From: Clostridia bacterium
Lineage (GTDB): Bacteria > Bacillota > Clostridia > Oscillospirales > Acutalibacteraceae
Assembly: GCA_017436815.1 (NCBI GenBank)
Contig: JAFSCI010000057.1
Location: 1 to 35,165 of the forward strand
Length of the DNA stretch: 35,165 nucleotides
Direction of reading: 5' to 3'
In this document: piece after piece, positions 8,875 through 16,731 of the stretch
How the letters are laid out: every line of letters starts with the position of its first letter
Numbering within the stretch: position 1 is the first letter of the stretch
The notes under the pieces: generated by a model
What the model was told of the DNA's origin: nothing
Databases searched by the model: none
The model's input: the letters and a program-made list of their open reading frames with translations, nothing else
Made by a program: the position numbers and the translations under genes

Positions 8875-10572
8875 ATGGAACATAACTATTCTGAAAAATG
8901 GAAAAAAAGAGGGGACAGAACAGGTCTTATCAGAAACGCCCTTATTAAGTCTATGGGCTATACCGATGCTGACATTGAAAAACCCTTTATAGGCATTATA
9001 AACACCTGGGCCGAAACAAACCCGGGTCATGTGCATTTCCGTCAGCTATCCGAAGCCATAAAGCGTGGCGTGTGGGCGGCAGGCGGCTTTCCTATGGAGG
9101 TAAACACACTCTCTATTTGCGAAGTATTTTTTGATTTATCGAGTCTTATATACCGCAATCTGTTATCTATAACCACCGAGGAGCTTATTGCTCGCCACCC
9201 GTTTGACGGCATTGTGCTTATTGGCGGATGTGATAAAAATATTCCCGCTCATCTAATGGCAGCGGCATCGGCAAACAAGCCTACCATTTATTTGCCGGGT
9301 GGCGCAATGCTGCCCGGAAGCTATAAAGGACAAACCCTGGCTTGCGGAACCGATAGCTTTTATCTTTACAACCGTTACACCTCGGGTGAAATTTCTTTAG
9401 AGGAAATGATAAAGCACGAGGGATGTCTTTACGGCAGTGCAGGCGCTTGCCCAATAATGGGTACTGCAAACACCTGCCAGACGGTAGTTGAGGCGTTGGG
9501 TCTGGCGCTACCTGGTTCGGCATCAAGTCTTGGTGTATCGGCCGAAAAGCTTCGCTCTTGCGAAGAAACGGGCAGACAGATAGTAAAACTTGTTGAAGAC
9601 GACGTAAAGTTTTTAGATATCTTTAACGAGAAATCTCTCGAAAACGCCATTAGAGTTTTAATGGCGGCAGGCGGCTCTACCAACCTTATAATTCACTTAA
9701 CCGCTATTGCAAAACGTGCGGGCATAGATTTAAAGCTTAGTGACTTTGAAAAAATCAGCAAAGAAACTCCCGTGCTTGTAAACGTTAAGCCTCACGGTGT
9801 TTCTACAGTTGGCACAGGCTTTCATGATGCAGGCGGTGTTGAGTCGCTAATGAAGGTTTTAGAGGGTAGCCTTAATACCGATTGTTTAACCGTTACGGGC
9901 AAAACTGTTGGTGAAAACCTTAAGGATGCCGATTTGCCGTACGACAACGACATTATAAGACCCCTTAATAACCCGTTGGAAGAGCAGGGCGGAATTGCGG
10001 TGCTTTACGGTAACTTAGCGCCTAAGGGAGCGGTTATAAAGCGCAGTGCCGCAAGCAAGCACTTGCTTAAACATAAAGGTCCCGCAAAGGTGTTCGAGTC
10101 TTTAGAAGAATGTCAGAAATATTTGCTCGATGAAAACAGCGACGTAACCGAAGATATGGTAATAGTTCTTCGTGGCTTTGGCCCCGTAGGAGCCCCCGGT
10201 ATGCCCGAAAACGGCAACCATATGCCTCTGCCGCCAAAGCTTAACAGAATGGGCGTTAAGGACTTTGTCAGAATTACCGATGCCAGAATGTCGGGCGGCT
10301 GCTTTGGCACTCAGGTGCTTCACGTTGCGCCCGAGAGCGCGGTCGGCGGTCCTTTGGCTGCGGTAAGAGATGGCGATATTATTCATTTGGATGTTGAAAA
10401 TAATCTTATTGAAGTAGAGCTTACCGATGAACAGATTGCCGAGCGCTTAAAGGACTTTAAACCAAAAACCCATCCCGATATTAAGCGTGGCTTTGTAAGA
10501 AACTTTATTGATAACGTAACCCAGGCAGACGAGGGTTGCGACCTTAAATATATGCAGTACGAGGAGGACTAA
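8875..10572 (+). CDS. IlvD/Edd-family dehydratase, probably acting on a sugar acid
   Basis: Iron-sulfur dehydratase of 565 residues. It removes water from a 2,3-dihydroxy acid to give a 2-keto-3-deoxy acid. Cluster and metal motifs are GGCDKNIP (C119) and SAGACPIMGTANTCQ (C192); the C-terminal half has RITDARMSGGCFG and HVAPESAVGGP, as throughout the family. A true branched-chain IlvD is not excluded by motifs, but there are no other ilv genes here, and aldolase, lactonase and SDR genes follow in the same operon, so a sugar acid (aldonate) is the better inference. Start ATG 8875 follows AGGAGGAG; upstream in-frame codons lie inside the hairpin element. First gene of the operon. Confidence 0.88.
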   Translation: MEHNYSEKWKKRGDRTGLIRNALIKSMGYTDADIEKPFIGIINTWAETNPGHVHFRQLSEAIKRGVWAAGGFPMEVNTLSICEVFFDLSSLIYRNLLSITTEELIARHPFDGIVLIGGCDKNIPAHLMAAASANKPTIYLPGGAMLPGSYKGQTLACGTDSFYLYNRYTSGEISLEEMIKHEGCLYGSAGACPIMGTANTCQTVVEALGLALPGSASSLGVSAEKLRSCEETGRQIVKLVEDDVKFLDIFNEKSLENAIRVLMAAGGSTNLIIHLTAIAKRAGIDLKLSDFEKISKETPVLVNVKPHGVSTVGTGFHDAGGVESLMKVLEGSLNTDCLTVTGKTVGENLKDADLPYDNDIIRPLNNPLEEQGGIAVLYGNLAPKGAVIKRSAASKHLLKHKGPAKVFESLEECQKYLLDENSDVTEDMVIVLRGFGPVGAPGMPENGNHMPLPPKLNRMGVKDFVRITDARMSGGCFGTQVLHVAPESAVGGPLAAVRDGDIIHLDVENNLIEVELTDEQIAERLKDFKPKTHPDIKRGFVRNFIDNVTQADEGCDLKYMQYEED

Positions 10573-10574
10573 TA

Positions 10575-11480
10575 ATGTTAAAAGGAATGTATCCTATTAT
10601 TGCTACTCCGTTTAATCAAGACGGCTCGGTAGATTACGAAGGCTTTGAAAACGTAATAAAAACTCTTATAACGGGCGGATGCGAGGGCGCTACGCTGTTT
10701 GGAATAGCAGGTGAATATTATAAGCTTTCGGCCGATGAAAAAGAAAAACTGGCTGTTATGGCGGTTGAGACCTGCCATAAATACGGCGGCAAGTCGGTTA
10801 TATCGGTAACCGAGCACGCAACCGAGGTTGCATGCGAGCAGGCAAAACATTTTGAAAAGCTCGGCGCAGACTGTCTTATGCTTTTACCGCCATTTTTCTT
10901 AAAGCCCGGTGCGGCAGCTATTTACGAGCATATAAAGGCGGTTGCAAATTCGGTAAAAATACCCGTTATGCCTCAGTATGCTCCCGAGCAAACAGGTGTG
11001 GCAATCCCGCCCGAAACATTTATAAATTTAAGCGCCGAGTGTCCAAACATTGAGTACTACAAGGTAGAATGCAAGCCCGTAGGCGCATATCTTACAAAAA
11101 TGCATTCTCAAAATGAAAAACTCGGTATATTTATAGGTAATGCAGGTTATCAGTTAATAGAGGGCTTTGACAGAGGCGCCATTGGTGCTATGCCGGGATG
11201 CTCAATGTTCGATGTGTACCTGGATATTTACAACCGTTATTTTGAGGGTGACAGAGAAGGAGCCGTTCAGGTGCACTCGGCACTTTTACCGATTTTAAAT
11301 CATATAAGACAAAACGTAGAGCAGATTATTTATTTTGAAAAGAAAATTCTTATGCTCCGCGGTATTATCAAGAGTGATTACTGCCGCAAGCCGTCATTTG
11401 TAAGTGATGAAATTTATGATGATATGTTCTATGATTATTACAACGAACTGGCCGAAATTTACGGCTGGAAAAAGGCTTAA
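10575..11480 (+). CDS. DHDPS/N-acetylneuraminate lyase-family aldolase
   Basis: Class I Schiff-base aldolase of 301 residues. The family fold is supported by GIAGEYYKLS (substrate loop, 43-52), Tyr135 in MPQYAPEQTG and the Schiff-base lysine K163 in EYYKVECKP. In this context it probably cleaves or otherwise processes the 2-keto-3-deoxy acid made by the dehydratase, giving pyruvate and an aldehyde; true DapA activity is less likely. It starts three bases after the dehydratase stop, and its ribosome site (GAGGAGGA) lies inside the dehydratase 3' end, so translation is probably coupled. Confidence 0.86.
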   Translation: MLKGMYPIIATPFNQDGSVDYEGFENVIKTLITGGCEGATLFGIAGEYYKLSADEKEKLAVMAVETCHKYGGKSVISVTEHATEVACEQAKHFEKLGADCLMLLPPFFLKPGAAAIYEHIKAVANSVKIPVMPQYAPEQTGVAIPPETFINLSAECPNIEYYKVECKPVGAYLTKMHSQNEKLGIFIGNAGYQLIEGFDRGAIGAMPGCSMFDVYLDIYNRYFEGDREGAVQVHSALLPILNHIRQNVEQIIYFEKKILMLRGIIKSDYCRKPSFVSDEIYDDMFYDYYNELAEIYGWKKA

Positions 11481-11483
11481 AAA

Positions 11484-12317
11484 ATGAGTGAATTTAAAGT
11501 TTTAGGAAAAGATAACGTTTTACTCGGCGAAGGACCTATGTGGGATGATGATTTACAAAGAGTAAAATATATCGATATTAACGGCAAAAGCTTAATAACA
11601 TTAAATTTAGATACCGAGCAGTGCGAAGTTCTCGATTTACCCGAGCAAACAGGTTGTATTGCAAAATGCTCGGACGGCCGATATTTATATGCCGCCACAA
11701 CTGCTGTTTTTGATGATAAACTAAACCGTATATGTTCATTCCCGAATGGCAAGGGCGCACGCTTTAACGATGGCAAGGCAACGCCCGACGGTAAATTTTT
11801 GGTAGGCACCATTGAGCGCAACTGCGGTGGCGGACTTTATTGTTTGGAAAATGGCAAACTTACCGAAAAAATTGGCGGTGTGAGCATTTCTAACGGTCTT
11901 GATTGGAGCTTAGATAATAAGATTTTGTATTATTGCGATACTCCAACAAGAAAAATAGTCGCATATTCGTATCCCGAATTTGAATTTATAAAAACCGTTA
12001 TTGATTTTAATGAAATAGACGGCTTTACAGGCAACCCCGACGGACTTTGTATAGATATGAACGAAAATTTATGGGTAGCCATTTGGGGTGGCTCGTGTGT
12101 GGTTTGCGTGGATACTAAAACCTCAAAAATCACACAAAAAATCGACTTCCCCGTAAAATACATTTCTTGCCCTTCATTTGTGGGAAAGAATATGGATCTG
12201 CTTTTTCTAACGTCTGCCAAACACGATGATACGGCCTCTCTTGCAGGCAAATGCTTTGTCTTAGACGTTGGAGTAACGGGACGCAAGCCTTACAAAGTTG
12301 ATACCAAAAATTTATAA
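11484..12317 (+). CDS. SMP-30/gluconolactonase-family lactonase
   Basis: A 277-residue six-bladed propeller enzyme that opens sugar lactones to aldonic acids. Metal-binding positions of the family are visible: Glu in LGEGPMWDDD near the N-terminus, Asn in FNDGKATPDG, Asn in SNGLDWSLD and Asp in NPDGLCIDMNENLW. No signal peptide, so it acts in the cytoplasm. It lies three bases after the aldolase gene and has only a weak ribosome site, so coupling to upstream translation is likely. It supplies the lactone-to-acid step that would precede the dehydratase. Confidence 0.88.
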   Translation: MSEFKVLGKDNVLLGEGPMWDDDLQRVKYIDINGKSLITLNLDTEQCEVLDLPEQTGCIAKCSDGRYLYAATTAVFDDKLNRICSFPNGKGARFNDGKATPDGKFLVGTIERNCGGGLYCLENGKLTEKIGGVSISNGLDWSLDNKILYYCDTPTRKIVAYSYPEFEFIKTVIDFNEIDGFTGNPDGLCIDMNENLWVAIWGGSCVVCVDTKTSKITQKIDFPVKYISCPSFVGKNMDLLFLTSAKHDDTASLAGKCFVLDVGVTGRKPYKVDTKNL

Positions 12318-12331
12318 AAAGGTGATAGAAA

Positions 12332-13084
12332 ATGATAGCACTTGTTACCGGCGCCGGAACAGGCATAGGCAAGGGCATAGCGCTAAAACTCGCTTATAGC
12401 GGTTATGACGTAGCGGTACATTATAATTCGAGCTCTTTAGGTGCCGATGCCGTTTGCGAGCAAATTGCAGCCCTGGGCAAAAAAGCAATTTCAGTTAAGG
12501 CAGATTTGTCCGACGTTTCTTCAATCGCCAAAATGTTCGATTTTGTAGAAGAAAATTTAGGCCCGCTTGATTTATTCGTAAACAATGCAGGCATTACCGA
12601 TAAAGCTCCGTTTTTAGAAACCACCGAGGAGCTTTTTGAAAAAATTTATAAGGTCGACGTTAAAGCATCGTACTTTTGTATGCAAAACGCTTGCAAGCAA
12701 ATGATAAAGCACAACAAAAAGGGAAGTATTGTTGCAATATCGTCAAACCATTCATCTGCTCATTTTGCCGATGTTAGCGTTTACGGTACAATGAAGGCTG
12801 CTTTAAATAAAATGGTAGAACACATTGCTATAGAAATGGCAAAATACCGTATAAGAGCCAACACTATATCGCCCGGTTGGGTAGATACTGGTGCTGAACG
12901 TTTAGACAACAAGGAGTCAACCTACTACAAAGTGCCGCTTAAAAAGTGGGCAACCGTAGAAGAGGTGGCTGATACAGTCGTGTTTTTGGCATCAGATTCT
13001 GCTGCATCTATTACTGGCGCAAATATTGTTATAGATAACGGCGCTCTTTTGCTTTGCGATAAGGGTGAAAGATATGGTCTGTAA
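12332..13084 (+). CDS. Short-chain dehydrogenase/reductase
   Basis: NAD(P)-dependent oxidoreductase of 250 residues. The Rossmann motif TGAGTGIGKG, the NNAG motif, catalytic Ser in ISSNHSS and YxxxK in YGTMKAA are all present, as is the SPGWVDT segment of classical SDRs. In this operon the natural role would be oxidation of a sugar at C1 to its lactone, or reduction of an aldehyde or keto product; sequence alone cannot decide. Ribosome site AAGGTGAT precedes the ATG by six bases. Confidence 0.9.
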   Translation: MIALVTGAGTGIGKGIALKLAYSGYDVAVHYNSSSLGADAVCEQIAALGKKAISVKADLSDVSSIAKMFDFVEENLGPLDLFVNNAGITDKAPFLETTEELFEKIYKVDVKASYFCMQNACKQMIKHNKKGSIVAISSNHSSAHFADVSVYGTMKAALNKMVEHIAIEMAKYRIRANTISPGWVDTGAERLDNKESTYYKVPLKKWATVEEVADTVVFLASDSAASITGANIVIDNGALLLCDKGERYGL

Positions 13085-13106
13085 AAGACCTTAGGGGGAA
13101 GTACAA

Positions 13107-13754
13107 ATGAGAGAACAAGTTATTGAACAAATTTTAGACAGTAAAATAATCGCTATTATAAGAGGTGTCGATTCGAAAAAGCTAATAAAGGTAGCTCAGG
13201 CTATGTATGACGGCGGAATCAGACTTTTAGAAATTACATACTCGGCAAACGGGTCGGTAAGCGATGAAGAAACCGCAAACAACATTAAGCTTTTAAGCGA
13301 GCATTTTAAGGGTAAAATGTTTATAGGCGCAGGCACTGTTTTAACCACAAAGCAGGTTAAGCTTACAAAAAAGGCGGGCGGACAGTTTATTATTTCGCCC
13401 GACGTTAATGTGGCTGTTATAAAAAAGACCCGCAAGCTGAAAATGGTATCGTTACCGGGTGCGCTTACGCCTACCGAAATTCAAACGGCTCATAACGCAG
13501 GGGCCGATATGATTAAGTTGTTCCCAATAACCAATATGGGACCCGATTACGTTAAGGCTATAAAAGCACCGCTTTCTCACGTAAAAATGCTTGCAGTTGG
13601 CGGCGTTAACCTTAATAATATGGCCGACTATTTGTCGGTTGGTATCAACGGATTTGGACTTGGTTCGAACATTACCCCCAAAAAGCATATTGATGAAGAA
13701 AACTACCCCGAAATTACCGCGCTTGCAAAACAATATGTAGATGCATGTAAATAA
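13107..13754 (+). CDS. 2-keto-3-deoxy-6-phosphogluconate (KDPG/KHG)-type aldolase
   Basis: Class I aldolase of 215 residues, a full-length Eda-type protein. It has IIRGV (R19), the catalytic Glu in LLEITYS (E42), GAGTVLT, SPDVN, SLPGALTPTE and the Schiff-base lysine K137 in MIKLFP. It normally splits KDPG to pyruvate and glyceraldehyde-3-phosphate. No sugar-acid kinase is present in the operon, so it may act on an unphosphorylated or imported phosphorylated keto acid. It is the second aldolase in one operon. Ribosome site AGGGGGAA. Last gene before a strong terminator. Confidence 0.9.
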   Translation: MREQVIEQILDSKIIAIIRGVDSKKLIKVAQAMYDGGIRLLEITYSANGSVSDEETANNIKLLSEHFKGKMFIGAGTVLTTKQVKLTKKAGGQFIISPDVNVAVIKKTRKLKMVSLPGALTPTEIQTAHNAGADMIKLFPITNMGPDYVKAIKAPLSHVKMLAVGGVNLNNMADYLSVGINGFGLGSNITPKKHIDEENYPEITALAKQYVDACK

Positions 13755-13790
13755 AAACAAAAGCACTGCCGTGGCGGTGCTTTTGTTTTT
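13753..13790 (+). terminator. Terminator of the sugar-acid operon
   Basis: Arms 13753-13770 and 13773-13790 form an 18-base stem (one G-T pair) whose outer part is an A-rich/T-rich tract. It overlaps the last bases of the aldolase gene. Confidence 0.88.
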
Positions 13791-13854
13791 GATAATCGTT
13801 AAAATTCATATTTCATAAATATACAAGAAAACCGTCGAAAAACCCAAAAATTCC

Positions 13855-13883
13855 TTGACAGTATAACTTAAAATTACTAAAAT
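13855..13883 (+). promoter_or_regulatory. Promoter of the phosphate transporter operon
   Basis: TTGACA at 13855 and TAAAAT at 13878 have a 17-base spacer. A second TATAAT at 13883 is out of spacing. No clear Pho-box repeat was recognised. Confidence 0.75.
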
Positions 13884-13932
13884 ATAATTGACCCCGTTTG
13901 TAGATTCAAGCGGCAAAAAAAGGGGGCAGTTT

Positions 13933-14988
13933 ATGAATTCAATTTTAGATTTTTGGTATCAGATGACGGCAAATCCGTTGTTGTTCGTGGCAGTAGTGTT
14001 AACACTGGGTGTTATTTTGGTAAACGGCTGGACCGATGCTCCAAATGCTATTGCAACGTGTGTTGTAACAAGGTGTATGCCTCCAAAGGCCGCTATACTT
14101 ATGGCTGCGGTGTTTAACTTTTTGGGCGTTTTTGTAATGACCAAAATCAGTAACGAGGTAGCCGTAACAATTACAAGTATGGTTAACTTCGGTGAAAATG
14201 ACGGTCGCACGGTAATTATTGTTTTGTGTGCTGCAATGCTTGCTATTGTAGCTTGGGCGACTCTGGCGTGGGTGTTTGGTATTCCAACCAGCGAAAGCCA
14301 CGCTCTTATTGCAGGTCTTACAGGCGGCGCAATGGCGCTTTGCGGTATGAATGCAATCGTTTGGTCACAGTGGTTAAAGGTTATTTACGGTATTGTAATT
14401 TCTGTTACTTTGGGCTTTGGATTTGCATGGGTAATATGTAAAATAGTAACGCTTATTTTCTTTAAAGCAAACCGCCCCAAAACCGAGCCTTTCTTTAGGG
14501 GCGCGCAAATTGTAGGTGCCGCATCAATGGCATTTATGCACGGCGCACAGGATGGCCAAAAATTTATGGGTATTATTTTGCTGTGTGTGTTCACACTTCA
14601 GGGTAGCGGCGCTGCAGGTTCTACTTTTGAAATTCCTACCTGGCTTATGGTTTTGTGCTCGGTTGTTATGGGTCTTGGTACCGCAATGGGCGGCAAGAAG
14701 ATAATAAAATCGGTTGGTATGGATATGGTTAAACTCGAAAAATACCAAGGCTTCTCGGCAGATATTGCATCGTCTTTAGCGCTTGTGTTCTGTTCGGTTT
14801 TCGGCCTTCCCGTTTCTACTACCCACGTAAAAACCACCTCTATTATGGGTGTTGGCGCAGTAAAAAGAGTTTCGGCTATTAACTTTGGCGTTGTTAAAGA
14901 AATGGTGCTCACCTGGGTATTAACCTTCCCGGGCTGCGGAATTTTAGCATATTTAGTAACAAAACTGTTCTTATTGATTTTTAACTGA
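13933..14988 (+). CDS. PiT-family inorganic phosphate transporter
   Basis: Membrane carrier of the PHO4/PiT family (351 residues) that moves phosphate with a cation. The family signature appears twice in inverted relation: NGWTDAPNAIAT near the N-terminus, and MHGAQDGQKFMG with GLPVSTTHVKT in the C-terminal half. About ten hydrophobic segments are visible. The start is ATG 13933 with AGGGGG upstream; a longer reading from TTG 13888 would begin inside the promoter. It is followed 17 bases later by a PhoU-like gene, the standard PiT partner. Confidence 0.93.
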   Translation: MNSILDFWYQMTANPLLFVAVVLTLGVILVNGWTDAPNAIATCVVTRCMPPKAAILMAAVFNFLGVFVMTKISNEVAVTITSMVNFGENDGRTVIIVLCAAMLAIVAWATLAWVFGIPTSESHALIAGLTGGAMALCGMNAIVWSQWLKVIYGIVISVTLGFGFAWVICKIVTLIFFKANRPKTEPFFRGAQIVGAASMAFMHGAQDGQKFMGIILLCVFTLQGSGAAGSTFEIPTWLMVLCSVVMGLGTAMGGKKIIKSVGMDMVKLEKYQGFSADIASSLALVFCSVFGLPVSTTHVKTTSIMGVGAVKRVSAINFGVVKEMVLTWVLTFPGCGILAYLVTKLFLLIFN

Positions 14989-15005
14989 TAGAAAGGAATT
15001 TTAAA

Positions 15006-15626
15006 ATGGCTAAAAGTGATAAATTTTATTTTCAAAATTTTGAAGACAGTACCGCTCTTTCTAAAAAAGCAGCATTGTACTTAGTAGAGTGTTTAGAAAA
15101 TTACGATGCAAATAATATTGAGCAAATGCTCACCACTATGCACGAGATAGAGCACAGCGCCGATATAAAAAAGCACGAGATGAGCGCTGCTCTTGCAAAG
15201 GCCTTTGTAACCCCGGTTGACCGCGAGGATTTAGATTTGGTAAGCCATAATTTAGACCAGGTAACCGACACAATTGAAGAGGTTTTACAAAAATTCTATA
15301 TTTACAATATTCAGACTGTAGATGCATCTGCTATAGAGTTTGCAAAAAAGCTTGTTAAATCTTGTGAGCTTTTGTGCGAGCTTATGTCTGAGTTTGAAAA
15401 CTTTAAGCGTTCTAAGAAAATTCACGAGCTTATTGTTGCGCTTAACGACGTTGAAGAAGAGTGCGACAGACTTTATCTTTCGTCTATGCGTGAATTAACA
15501 GCAAATGCCAAAGACGCCCTTACAGTTGTTTTCTATCACAAAATTTACGACTGCTTTGAGTCGTGCGCCGACGCTTGCGAGCACGTAAGCGAATGCATAG
15601 GCTCGGTTATAATGAAAAATACCTGA
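15006..15626 (+). CDS. DUF47/PhoU-like partner of the PiT transporter
   Basis: A 206-residue all-helical protein of the DUF47 (PhoU_div) family, with repeated acidic helix motifs (MHEIEHSADIKKHEM, VDREDLDLV and LNDVEEECDRLY). Such proteins accompany PiT carriers and are thought to modulate phosphate uptake. Ribosome site AAAGGA. It ends just before a terminator shared with the LysR gene. Confidence 0.9.
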   Translation: MAKSDKFYFQNFEDSTALSKKAALYLVECLENYDANNIEQMLTTMHEIEHSADIKKHEMSAALAKAFVTPVDREDLDLVSHNLDQVTDTIEEVLQKFYIYNIQTVDASAIEFAKKLVKSCELLCELMSEFENFKRSKKIHELIVALNDVEEECDRLYLSSMRELTANAKDALTVVFYHKIYDCFESCADACEHVSECIGSVIMKNT

Positions 15627-15635
15627 TATAAAAAT

Positions 15636-15667
15636 AAAAACGGCGAGGAATTTTCCTCGCCGTTTTT
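15636..15667. terminator. Bidirectional terminator between PiT operon and LysR gene
   Basis: A 15-base stem (15636-15650 with 15653-15667) with A5 on one side and T7 on the other, placed between convergent genes. Confidence 0.9.
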
Positions 15668-15675
15668 TTATATAA

Positions 15676-16575
15676 TTATTGACTCAACAGTTCTATTGCG
15701 TATTTTGCATACTCACAAACAGGCCTTGAGCGTTTGGTTATTATTACGGGTTGCCTTGAGTACGTATTATCGGTTATTTTTAAAAGAGTGATCTTGTCGT
15801 TATTGAATTTATTTTTGCTTACAAACTGTAACGGAACAATGGTAGCGCCTATGCCTTCTTGTGTCATAGCCCAGGCGGTTGTTATGCCAATAACCTCCAT
15901 ACTTATGTTGGGATGTACGTTTGCAGTGGCACACAAACGGTCAAATAAGGTGCGCATTTCTTTTTCGTGCTCAACAACCACAAACGGCAAACCTGAACAT
16001 TCCTTAAAGCTGATTTGTCCGTTATTACTCGTGGCGGTTTTGGGGAGTAGGCCGAGCATATTATTTGGAACGGCCAGAACCAAAACGTCAGATTCAATCG
16101 GTGTATATTCGAACAAGCAGTCGTCTATCGGTAAATTTACAATAGCAAAATCCAGCTTGCCGCTTTCAACGTCCTCTCTTAATTGGTCACTGCTCTCATC
16201 ACAAAGCTTAATTTGAATGTCAGGATATTTTTCTTTGATTTTTTTTATAAGTTTAGGCATTAAATATAAAGCTCTGAACGGCGAAGCGCCAATTGTCAAC
16301 CTGCCTTTTTTGCCGGTGCTAAAATGCTCCATAGAACGCTTTAGTTGTTCTTCTTTATCTATTATTTCTTTTATTTCGTTAACAAAATATTCTCCGGCAG
16401 GTGTTAATTTGAGCGGTGTGCAATTGCGCTCGAACAGTTTAACGTCGAGCTCTTTTTCAAGCTGAATTATTTGTTTGCTAAGAGCGGGCTGGCTAATCTT
16501 TAAATTTTCGGAAGCCTTTGAAAAATTACAGGTTTTAGCCAACTCGATAACATATTGCAGTTGTTTTGGATTCAA
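15676..16575 (-). CDS. LysR-family transcriptional regulator, TTG start
   Basis: A 299-residue LTTR. The winged helix at the N-terminus has NFSKASENLKISQPALSKQI and LFERN; the rest is a type 2 periplasmic-binding-like effector domain (TIGASPFRALYLMPKLI, and AMTQEGIGATIVP). The start is TTG 16575: an AGGAGG lies a few bases ahead of it, inside the reading that begins at ATG 16593, and the resulting MNPKQLQYVIELA fits the usual LTTR opening. It is divergent from the TRAP-type permease gene and most likely controls it in response to the transported substrate or a metabolite. Confidence 0.92.
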   Translation of the reverse strand: MNPKQLQYVIELAKTCNFSKASENLKISQPALSKQIIQLEKELDVKLFERNCTPLKLTPAGEYFVNEIKEIIDKEEQLKRSMEHFSTGKKGRLTIGASPFRALYLMPKLIKKIKEKYPDIQIKLCDESSDQLREDVESGKLDFAIVNLPIDDCLFEYTPIESDVLVLAVPNNMLGLLPKTATSNNGQISFKECSGLPFVVVEHEKEMRTLFDRLCATANVHPNISMEVIGITTAWAMTQEGIGATIVPLQFVSKNKFNNDKITLLKITDNTYSRQPVIITKRSRPVCEYAKYAIELLSQ

Positions 16576-16607
16576 AAAATATCCTCCTCGCATCAGTCGT
16601 ACTACCT

Positions 16608-16640
16608 ATATAGAATATATCTTATTTTAAAAAAAATCAA
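16608..16640 (-). promoter_or_regulatory. LysR promoter overlapped by a T-N11-A palindrome
   Basis: On the minus strand TTGATT (16635-16640) and TATTCT (16612-16617) are 17 bases apart. The palindrome ATATA-GAA-TATAT (16608-16620) covers the -10 and fits the loose LTTR T-N11-A rule, which suggests autoregulation. AT-rich sequence makes chance matches common. Confidence 0.4.
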
Positions 16641-16656
16641 GAATAAAATTTAATAC

Positions 16657-16685
16657 TTGACATTTTGACGAATACGTTGTATTAT
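16657..16685 (+). promoter_or_regulatory. Promoter of the TRAP-type permease operon
   Basis: TTGACA (16657) and TATTAT (16680), spacer 17. It lies about 40 bases from the LysR palindrome, a normal distance for an LTTR-controlled divergent promoter. Confidence 0.78.
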
Positions 16686-16731
16686 AACTTAAAGTAATAA
16701 TTGCTATAACCAAAAAGAAAGAGGTGCGCTT

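Noticed and set aside
13888-13932. TTG start for the phosphate transporter
   Set aside because: It lies directly beside the -10 region and has no ribosome site, while AGGGGG precedes ATG 13933.
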